From Dama dama (taxonomy: Eukaryota > Chordata > Mammalia > Artiodactyla > Cervidae), in NCBI RefSeq assembly GCF_033118175.1, contig NC_083701.1, positions 6,839,501 to 6,903,500 of the forward strand: DNA of 64,000 bases. The letters run 5' to 3'. Of the stretch, positions 55,845 through 64,000 are shown piece after piece (within the stretch, counting starts at the first letter, position 1; each line of letters opens with the position of its first letter). Under the pieces are notes generated by a model. That model did no database searches. It was given only the letters and a program-made list of their open reading frames with translations, and was not told the origin of the DNA. The position numbers were made by a program, and so were the translations under genes.

Positions 55845-55985
55845 AGACAGGTTGGGGCCTTTAGAAGCAGACAGATCTGAGTTCGAATATTCTCTCTGCC
55901 ATTTATTGGTCTCTCTGTGACCTAGGTCTAATCACTTCACCTCTCTGACCTCCACATTTGTAAAAAGCCTCAGATGTGCCCCGAA
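55845..55985 (+). mobile_element. MIR SINE
   Basis: CAGACAGATCTGAGTTCGAA, CTCTGCCATTTATTGGTCTC, GTGACCTAGGTCTAATCACT, TCACCTCTCTGACCTCCACA: MIR with a clear tRNA-derived B box (GAGTTCGAA). Confidence 0.85.
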
Positions 55986-56436
55986 ACTCCCTGGGTACTA
56001 TTTTTCACAGAAAAAGATGTTGAGATTATGCATATTGAAGTGCAATTGTGTTGAAAGCTGCAGTTTAGAAAGATTTTTCTAGCAGTCTGTCTCAGGGAAG
56101 GGCAGGTGCTGGAGGTGGAGAGAGATTGTAGGCAAATTTAAAGTCTGTTTCTAGTTTCCTAGGTGAGAATCTTTAAAGAAAAGGTGAGTTTTCCAAAACC
56201 ATGACAGACAGCTGCCTGACTTGCAACAGGAACACAGAAGCAACTGGAACCAACTTTGTCTGGAGAAGGCATGGATATCGTGACAGGGGAGGTTCAGCAC
56301 TTGGATGATGAATAGGAGTTTTATAAGTGAGAAAACGATGATGAGGCATTCCATGATGAAGAGAAAGAGAATACTAAGGAAAAAAAAAAAAAAGCACAGA
56401 AGTATCTGCCTTATGAGGACTGTTGTTGTTTAGTCC
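55986..56436. other. gene-free spacer
   Basis: A-run at 56380-56394. Unassigned. Confidence 0.4.
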
Positions 56437-57286
56437 CTCAGTTCAGTTTGGTCACTCAGTCATGTCTAACTCTTTGCGACCCCCTGGACTGCAGCATACC
56501 AGGCCTCCCTGTCCATCATCAACTCCAGGAATTTACTCAAAATCATGTCCATTGAGGCAGTGATGCCATCCAAACATCTCATCCTTTGTTGTCCCCTTCT
56601 CCTGTCTACAACCTTTCCCAGCATCAGGACCTTTTCCAATGAGTCAGTTCTTCACATCAGGTGGCCAAGGTATTGGATTTCAGCTTCAGCATCAGTCCTT
56701 CTAATGAATATTCAAGACTGATTTCCTTTAGGATGAACTCATTGGATCTCCTTGCAGTCCAAGGGACACTCAAGAGTCTTCTCCAACACCACAGTTCAAA
56801 AGCATCAATTCCTCAGCGCTCAGCTTTCTTTATAGTCCAACTCTCACATCCATACATGACCACTGGAAAAACCATAGCTTTGACTAGACTGACATTTGTT
56901 GGCAAAGTAATGTCTCTGCTTTTTAATATGCTCTCTAAGTTGATCCTAACTTTTCTTCCAAGAAGCAAGCATCTTTTAATTTTATGGCTGCAGTCACCAT
57001 CTGCAGTGACTTTGGAGCCCAAAAAGATAAAGTTTCCACCATTTCCTCATCTATTTGCCATGAAGTGATGGGACAGGATGCCATGATCTTAGTTTTCTGA
57101 ATGCTGAGTTTTAAGCCAACTTTTTCACTCTCCTCTTTTACTTTTATCAAGAGGCTCTTTAGTTCTTCTTCACTTTCTGCCATAAGGCTGGTGTCATCTG
57201 CATATCTGAGGTTATTAGCATTTCTCCTAGCAATCTTGATTCCAGCTTGTGCTTCATTCAGCCCAGCATTTCTCATGATGTACTCT

Positions 57287-57334
57287 ATAAGTTAAATAAG
57301 CATATAAGTTAAATAAGCATATAAGTTAAATAAG
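57287..57334. repeat. 17-bp tandem repeat inside BovB RT
   Basis: ATAAGTTAAATAAGCAT at 57287 and 57304, then a partial third copy from 57321. On the minus strand the repeat follows FNLYA, adds about ten codons and brings in a TAA stop just before YIMRNAG. Confidence 0.9.
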
Positions 57335-57585
57335 CAGGGTGACAGTATTTGGCCCTGACGTACACCTTTCCCTATTTGGAACCAGTCTGTTGTTCCATGT
57401 CCAGTTCTAACTGTTGCTTCCTGACCTGCATACAGGTTTCTCAAGAGGCAGGTCATGTGGTCTGGTATTCCCATCTCTTGAAGAATTTTCCACAGTTTGT
57501 TGTGATCCATACAGTCAAAGACTTTGGCATAGTCAATGAAACAGAAACAGATGTTTTTTTGGAATTCTCTTTCTTTTTCTATGAC

Positions 57586-58269
57586 CTAAGTGATGTTGGC
57601 AATTTGACCTCTTGTTCTTTTGCCTTTTCTAAATCCAGCTTGAACATCTGGAAATTTACGGTTCACATACTGTTGAAGCCTGGTTTGGAGAATTTTGAGC
57701 ATTACTTTACTAGCGTGTGAGATGAGTGTAATTGTGTGGTAGTTTGAGCATTCTTTGGCATTGCCTTTCTTTGGGATTGGAATGAAAACTGACCTTTTCC
57801 AGTCCTGTGGCCACTGCTGAGTTTTCCAAATTTGCTGGCATATTGAGTGCAGCACTTTCACAGTATCATCTTCCAGGATTTGAAATAACTCAACTGGAAT
57901 TCCATCACCTACATTAGCTTTCTTCCTAGTGATGCTTTCTAAGGTCCACTTGACTTCACATTCCAGGATGTCTGGCTCTAGGTGAGTGATCACACCATCA
58001 TGATTATATGGGTCATGAAGATCTTTTTTGTACAGTTCTTCTGTGTATTCTTGCCACCTCTTCTTAATACATTCTGCTACTGTTAGGTTCATACCATTTC
58101 TGTCCTTTATTGTGCCCATCTTGGAATGAAATATTCCCTTGGTATCTCTAATTTTCTTGAAGAGATCTCTAATCTTTCCCATTCTATTATTTTCCTTTAT
58201 TTCTTTGTACTGATCACTGAGGAAGTCTTTCTTATCTCTCCTTGCTATTCTTTGGAACTCTGCATTCAA
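57586..58269 (-). pseudogene. BovB ORF2 reverse-transcriptase piece
   Basis: A 227-aa uninterrupted stretch, the longest open frame in the window. It covers the endonuclease-RT linker (KIRDTKGIFHSKMGTIKDRN, RWQEYTEELYKKDLHDPYNH) and N-terminal RT motifs (SVFIPIPKKGNAKECSNYHT, GFRKGKRTRGQI). A frame change near 57590 separates it from the catalytic piece. Its methionine is internal, not a start. Confidence 0.9.
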
Positions 58270-59859
58270 AGGGTATATCTTTGCTTTTCTCTTTCACCTT
58301 TCACTTCTCTTCTTTTCATAGCTGATTGCAAGCCCTCCTCAGGCAACCATTTTGCCTTTCTGCACTTCTTTTTCTTGGGAATGTTCTTGATCACTGCCTC
58401 CTGTACAATGTCACGAATCACCGTCCACAGTTCTTCAGGTACTCTGTCTATCAGAGCTAATCCCTTGAATTTATTTGTTACTTCCACTGTATAATCATAA
58501 GGGATTTGATTTAGGTCATACCTGAATGGTCTAGTGGTTTTCCCTACTTTCTTCAATCTAAGTTTGAATTTGGCAATAAGGAGTTCATGATCTGAGCCAT
58601 AGTCAGCTGCTGGTCTTGTTTTTTGCTGACTGTATAGAGTTTCTCCATCTTTGGCTGCAAAGAATATAAGCAGTCTGATTTCGGTGTTGACCATCTGGTG
58701 ATGTCCATGTGTAGAGTCTTCTCTTGTGTTGTTGGAAGAGGGTGTTTTCTATGACCAGTGCATTCTCTCAGCAAAAGTCTATTAGCCTGTGCCCTGCTTC
58801 ATTCCGTACTCCAAGGCCAAATTTGCCTGTTACTCCAGGCATTTCTTGAATTCCTACTTCGGCATTCCAGTCCCCTATAATGAAAAGGACATCTTTTTTG
58901 GGTGTTAGTTCTAGAAGGTCTTGTACATCTTCCTAGAACCATTCAACTTCAGCTTCTTCAGCGTTACTGGTTGGGGCATAGACTTGGATTACTCTGATAT
59001 TGAATGGTTTGCCTTGGAAATGAGCAGAGTTGATGCTGTCCTTTTTTCAGATTGCTTCCAAATACTGCATTTTGGACTCTTTTGTTGACTATGATAGCTA
59101 CTCCATTTCTTCTAAGGGATTCTTGCCCACAGTAGTAGATATAATGGTCATCTGAGTTAAATTCACCCATTCTAGTCCATTTTAGTTTGCTGATTCCTAA
59201 AATGTCCAGGTTCACTCTTGCCATCTCCTATTTGACCACTTCCAATTTGCCTTGATTCATGGACCTAACATTCCAGATTCCTATGCAATATTGGTCTTTA
59301 TGGCATCAGACTTTACTTCCATCACCAGTCATATCCACAACCTGGTGTGGTTTTTGGTTTGGCTCCATCTCTTTACTGTTTCTGGAGTTATTTCTCCACT
59401 GTTCTCCAGTAGCATATTGGACACCTACCAGCCTGGGGAGGTCATCTCTCAGTGTCCTATCTTTTTGCCTTTTCATACTGTTCATGGGATTCTCAAGGCA
59501 AGAAGACTGAAGTGGTTTGCCATTCCCTTCTCCAGTGGATCACGTTTTTTCAGAACTCTTCACCATGACCCATCCATCTTGGGTGGCCTTACACGGCATG
59601 ACTCATAGTTTCCTTGAGTTAGACAAGGCTGTGGTCCATGTGATCAGATTGGTTAGTTTTCTGTGATTGTGGTTTTCAATCTGGCTGCCCTCTGATGGAG
59701 AAGGATAAGAGGCTTATGGAAGCTTCCTGATGAGATAGACTGACTGAGGGGGAAACTGGGTCTTGTTCTGATGGGCGGGGCCATGCTCAGTAAAGCTTTA
59801 ATCCCCTTTTCTGTTGAAGGGTGGGGCTGTGTTCCCTCCCTGCTATTTACCTGCGGCCA

Positions 59860-60290
59860 AACTATGGTGAAGTGATGAAGATAACGGTGACCTCCCTCCA
59901 AAGCTCCCTGCATGCACTGCCCCACTCGGTGCCCCCAGCCCTGCAGCAGGCCACTGCCGACCCACGCCTTCTCCAGAGAGTCCTGGACACTTGTGGGCAA
60001 GTCTGGGTCAGTCTCTTGGGGGGGGTCACTGCTCCTCTCTCCTGGGTCCTGGTGTGACAAGGCTCTGTTTGTGCCATCTAAGAGTCTGTTTCCTCAGTCC
60101 TGTGTAAGTTCTGGCAGCTCTATGGTGAGTTAATGGTGACCTCTTCCAAGAGGGCTTATGCCATACCCAGGTCTGCTGCACCCAGAGCCCCTGCCCCTGC
60201 GGCAGTCCATTGCTGACCTGTACCTCCTCAGGAGATGCTCAGACACAGCTCTGTCTCAGTCTCTGTGGGGTCTTTGGGTCCTGGGGCACA
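59860..60290 (-). repeat. two tandem 5' monomers of BovB
   Basis: Blocks about 59862-60055 and 60120-60285 share, in order, a CTATGGTGA start, GGTGACCTC, CCCAG/CCCAGAGCCC, GCAG-CCA-TGC-GACC, a CTCC/CTCAG-AGA site, CAGTCTCT and TGGGTCCTGG. They are two diverged copies of about 170-195 bp upstream of the coding region, where a LINE promoter would lie. Confidence 0.6.
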
Positions 60291-60311
60291 CAAAGTTTGT
60301 TTGAGCAGTCA

Positions 60312-60507
60312 TTCCAAATCTTTAAAAACCCCATAGACAGTAACCCTCCAGGCTTCTCTGTCCATGGGATTCTCCAGGCAAGAATACTAGGTTGGGTTGC
60401 CATGCCCTCCTCCAGAGGATCTTCCCAATCCCATGATAGAATCTGCTTCTTCTATGTCTCTTTCATTGCAGGCAGATTCTTTACCCACTGAGTCATCGGG
60501 GAAGCCC
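60312..60507 (-). mobile_element. Bov-tA SINE, diverged
   Basis: CCCCATAGACAGTAACCCTC to CACTGAGTCATCGGGGAAGCCC, abutting the 5' end of the BovB. Confidence 0.85.
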
Positions 60508-60868
60508 TTTGGTTATCCCATGTTTGTGAAAATAACTGATATTGATGGTTTTCACACTGTGCTTTCACATTTCACATATGTAGTAATATGGAAGCCATTT
60601 ACCTGCATACACACAGTTGATTACCTTTCACAGTTCTTCAGAGTATCTTTCATTCTTCAGGTAAAGATATAAGGTAAGAAAGCTTATGTTTTCCCCAATT
60701 TTATTGTAATTAGTGCACAGGATGCATGTGGGGGAGAGGGGCCTGGGTGTTCAATATTTCCTGGGAGCTACTCAAGTGCTCTCTACACCAGACCAGAGAA
60801 TTATTTTTACTCTTCATTCAGATATTACTTGTATCTCTTATCTCCACATTGTAGACCATAGGACCTAG
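60508..60868. other. gene-free spacer
   Basis: Nothing recognised. Confidence 0.4.
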
Positions 60869-61076
60869 TTTGTTAGTCATTCTGTTGTGTCTGACTCTTT
60901 GTGACCCCATGGACTGTAGCAAATCAGGCTTCTCTCTGTCCATAGGATTCTCCTGTCAAGAATACTGGAATGGGTTGCCATTTCCTTCTCCAGGCGATAT
61001 TCCCAACCCAGGGATTGAACCTGGGTCTTTCGCATTGCAGGTAGATTCTTTAAAGTCTGAGCCACCCAGGGAAACT
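60869..61076 (-). mobile_element. Bov-tA SINE
   Basis: TGTTAGTCATTCTGTTGTGT to CTGAGCCACCCAGGGAAAC. A small AATAAACATAG direct duplication follows at 61082-61110. Confidence 0.9.
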
Positions 61077-61649
61077 CTGCAATAAACATAGTCCTATAAT
61101 AAACATAGAACTCAAGATGCCATTAATTTCTATACCTGTGATGTTAAAGATGAGAATTCAGATCATTTTCCTAAGCTTTTTTTTTTTTTTTTTTTTTCCA
61201 TTTGCCATAAAAGACAGAGACAAATGAGATCATTACTCTTTGGGCTTTGGTAGTGGGTGTGATGAGATTTTAGTATTGAGTGGAGAAGTACTCATTTGAG
61301 ACCATATTGATGGGAGAAATGAAACAATTATCTCAACCATTCTGGATAAGACAGAAGTAGGGGTTAAAGTCAGGGCATAGATTCTGAAAGATTATATCAA
61401 ACAAGGTAAATTTTGACATGAACAAAATATCTATAGTGTTCTCTGTACAACTTCACAGGACAAGAGTGGGGTTAAGTGTGTAGGATTTCTCAAAAGCACT
61501 ATGTTTATATCACATTACTGTACTGCTTTGTTTTATAGAATGTGCCTTGTGGAGAATGATGATTCCATCATTTAAACAAAAATTATATCAAATCCCTGGC
61601 AGAGAAATTGAGGTTTCTCACTCATTTGAGAGAAAAAAAAATATGAACT
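61077..61649. other. gene-free spacer with poly-T run
   Basis: A T-run of about 20 at 61178-61198, likely the complement of a lost retroposon's tail. The rest is unassigned. Confidence 0.45.
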
Positions 61650-62130
61650 GTTTGATAAGTGTTAGTGATGGTGTAGGCAAGTAGGTATGTGTTCACTGCT
61701 GGAGGAAATGTAGATTTATATAGCCACATTGAAATTGTTTCAAAAATTATATTACAGTATGAAATTCATAATCAACATGCCCTAAAATAGTCATTTCTGC
61801 TGGATACTTTAGAAAAAAAAATGGGAAGAAAAGTACAAGAATGCTCATTAAGGCACTGTTTATAATACTGAGCATTAAAAACACATCTAAATGTCTAACA
61901 ATAGAGAAATGGCTAAGTAGACATGTGTATTCATCCTTTATAATATGAAGAAACAGTTAAAAGAAATGATATAGCTGTACATGCTATTATAGAAAGTCAT
62001 TCAAGATGTGTTGTTGATAAACACAAGTGGAGCAATACATACAATGTGATATGATATATACACACATTCATACAATAAACATTTCATATTTTTGCAAAGC
62101 ACATTAATTAATCATTAATTAAAGGTCTGA
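61650..62130 (+). mobile_element. old L1/HAL1-like fragment
   Basis: TTAAGGCACTGTTTATAATA, AACAATAGAGAAATGGCTAA and ATATGAAGAAACAGTTAAAA are the diverged 3' region of an old L1-related element. Confidence 0.55.
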
Positions 62131-62289
62131 AAGGGTATGCACCAACCCCAAGAAGAAAAAAATGTCTTCAGAGAGGATTTTAACTCACAATAGATTTTTG
62201 CTATTAACTCTGATTCTCCCTCCTCCCTAAGTCAATGCCTTGTACTTTTAGGTTTCTCTTACTAATGGGCAGGGTATTTGTATCAATAC

Positions 62290-62660
62290 TTGCTACTTGG
62301 TGCTGGTTGAGCCACGCTTGCTTTGGTGGAGAAAACTGTACCAAGTCTGAATTCAAACCTTAAGACACCTTCCATGTTTCTGCTTCCCCTCTTGCCTTCT
62401 GCCATTACACAGAGAAGAACATTTCTGGGACAGCCCACCGGTCACAGACGAGGGATGAGAGGAACATGGGTCATTGCTGCTCCAATCAGCCTTCAGACAT
62501 TCAGAGAGAAGCAGAGCAGAAGCCAGATGAAGCCAGCTGGACCCAGCAACCTGCACAAGCAGGGGTGACAATGAGACAGCTGTTTCAGGCCACTGAGCTA
62601 TGGGCTGGCTTGTTATACAGCGTTATTGTGGTCATAGCTGACTGATACATAGCCTAATTT
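62290..62660 (+). mobile_element. MLT1-like MaLR LTR remnant
   Basis: The end CAGGCCACTGAGCTATGGGC, TGGCTTGTTATACAGCG, AGCTGACTGATAC matches the MLT1-type 3' terminus. The preceding 300 bp are diverged LTR-like text. An 81-aa frame here (62323-62568) is incidental. Confidence 0.55.
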
Positions 62661-63358
62661 CTGGAGTTTATTTTTCTAGAGAAGGAGAATAAAACAAAGC
62701 ATACTAATATCATGCAGAACATTAAATATTAAAGAAGAAAGTCAGCTAACATTTGTCTAGTTGCTGTTTATTCTTTTATCAGATGTGCAAATGGCAGGCT
62801 GCCTTTTAAAAACTGAAGATAGACAGGACATATTGCAGAATCAAATGTGTACAAAAATTTGGGTATGTAGATATACATATCTATACTTTATCTGTGAGCA
62901 CAAGTAATATGTGACCATGTACAAACCATTTCTCACTATTGGCGCTTCTTTTCTCTTCAGGAAAATGGAGATGAAGGACTGAGATTAGTAATCTACATTC
63001 TCTCAGAGGGCACACGTGCTAAGACACTGTACCTTCCCAAAGCTTGACTGCGACTTTTTATTTTTCAGCCCACAGAATGGCAATTTCCTGCTTAAAGCAA
63101 AACAAAAAATCTTTGACATAACTGTCTTGCTTTTTACCTTCCCTAAAGGCAATTGTATTGTCAATTTTTTCATGAAAGAGAATTACAAACATCTCACATT
63201 TAGTCTTCATTACCATATTAGAAAAAGAAACTAAGAATTTTATATTTATCAATTTGAAAGTATTTACCAGAGTACAGAAAAGACTATTTTTACATAGATT
63301 AGCAGCAGTGTGACACAGTTAGTGCCAGGCCTAGGTCTGAAATTAGAGAGTGCCTCCT
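62661..63358. other. gene-free spacer
   Basis: No repeat or coding assignment. Confidence 0.4.
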
Positions 63359-63579
63359 GGGTTTCCCTGGTGGCTCAGAGGTTAAAAAGCCTCTGCCTGC
63401 AGTGTGGGAGACCCAGGTTTGATCCCTGTGTTGGGAAGATCCCCTGGAGAAAGAAATGGCAACCCACCCCAGTATTCTTGCCTGGAGAATCCCATGAATG
63501 GAGGAGCCTGGTGGGCTACAGTCCATGGGGTTGCAAAGAGTCAGACACGACTGAGCGACTTCACTTTCACTTTCACTAA
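63359..63579 (+). mobile_element. Bov-tA SINE
   Basis: GGTTTCCCTGGTGGCTCAGA to CGACTTCACTTTCACTTTCAC, with little divergence and an intact tail. Confidence 0.92.
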
Positions 63580-63584
63580 CTAGT

Positions 63585-63725
63585 ATGGGCCTTTGAAAAT
63601 CTGCTCAACTTCTCTGAGACCTTGTGGCTAGCTTGTAAAATAAAAAAATAATAATAACATACACTTCAATGACTTCAAATGCTTCATTTAAGAGCATTAG
63701 ATGAAATAAATACAAGTTAAGAATT
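63585..63725 (+). mobile_element. MIR SINE
   Basis: CTGCTCAACTTCTCTGAGAC, GGCTAGCTTGTAAAATAAAA and ATAATAATAACATACACTTC: the MIR 3' half. Confidence 0.65.
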
Positions 63726-64000
63726 TAGGAGACAGCTAGGGTATAAAAGCAGAAAGTCAATGGCTCTATTGTCCAACACTCCCTACAGTTGAGCCTATGG
63801 GGTGAATTTTATTAAACATGCTTTATAGATAAAAATTCTAAAGTTCAAAAACAAATGTAAAAATTTGTCAAAATTAATCTGCTATGGTCAAGTCCATGGT
63901 TAAATGTCTCAAGGATTGCACATCCAGTCAAGTAACAAGTAGAAAGCCTTCCCTCATGCCATAAATAATGGAAATAACTAGACCAAATAAGCACGAAGAA

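Larger units (their letters stand above)
56439..60306 (-). mobile_element. near full-length BovB (RTE) LINE, inactive
   Basis: About 3.9 kb on the minus strand. From its 5' side: two tandem GC-rich monomers (59860-60290), a 5' region (59240-59820), the APE-type endonuclease (DILGISKLKWTRMGEF at about 59200; GQESLRRNGVAIIVNKRVQN), and RT blocks. These include ECSNYHTITLISHASKVMLK, VQAGFRKGKRTRGQIANI, and RYADDTSLMAES with the catalytic YADD at 57193-57204. The ORF2 C-terminus (56860-56440) and tail follow. Stops and frameshifts split ORF2 into at least six pieces. BovB retroposition machinery mobilised the Bov-tA SINEs, but this copy cannot. Confidence 0.93.

Noticed and set aside
57586..58269. 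227-aa frame as an independent gene
   Set aside because: It is an internal piece of BovB ORF2, and neighbouring frames continue the same protein.

Overview
This is nuclear DNA from a ruminant (cattle, sheep, goat or a close relative). The evidence is a dense cover of BovB (RTE-clade) LINE copies and about 30 tRNA-Glu-headed Bov-tA-type SINEs, together with mariner MITEs and L1 3' ends of the ruminant type. I see no intact host protein-coding gene, no functional RNA gene and no convincing exon. The window is AT-rich, gene-poor, intergenic or intronic sequence made of transposable elements of several ages: old MIR, L2, MER5A, MLT1-like, ERVL and L1 remnants, overlaid by BovB, Bov-tA and one relatively young gammaretrovirus-like provirus.

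Layout. 0-12.6 kb holds three BovB 3' fragments, an L1 3' end, MER5A, several Bov-tA copies, a 35-bp tandem repeat and an ERVL pol remnant (about 9.5-11.0 kb). 12.6-18.5 kb is the most notable locus: a 5.7-kb minus-strand provirus with two LTRs, a tRNA-Pro-type primer-binding site and a polypurine tract, sitting inside a Bov-tA SINE whose own target-site duplication still flanks the whole structure. 18.5-28.2 kb has SINEs, CA/TG repeats, an L1 3' end, an MLT1-like LTR split by two inverted SINEs, and a mariner MITE. 28.5-30 kb is a second ERVL remnant in the same orientation. 30-56 kb is L1, MIR and BovB fragments with clear nested insertions near 37.5, 40.3-41.0 and 42.3 kb. 56.4-60.3 kb is a nearly full-length but broken BovB with endonuclease and reverse-transcriptase regions and two tandem 5' monomers. 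60.3-64 kb is SINEs, old L1/HAL1-like sequence and another MLT1-like LTR.

Main discovery candidate. The provirus is a mosaic of retroviral and host mRNA sequence. Segments closely matching two host proteins lie inside pol, both in the sense orientation of the provirus: the N-terminal part of FAM169A between protease and reverse transcriptase, and the mitochondrial phosphate carrier SLC25A3 between RNase H and integrase. The SLC25A3 segment is itself interrupted by about 70 bp that duplicate a piece of the provirus's own reverse-transcriptase region. No poly(A) tail or target-site duplication is visible around the host segments. This pattern fits repeated template switching during retroviral reverse transcription (host-gene transduction) better than ordinary LINE-made processed pseudogenes. 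The element is thoroughly broken (protease, RT palm, RNase H, integrase and env all damaged) and is a fossil, not a functional virus.
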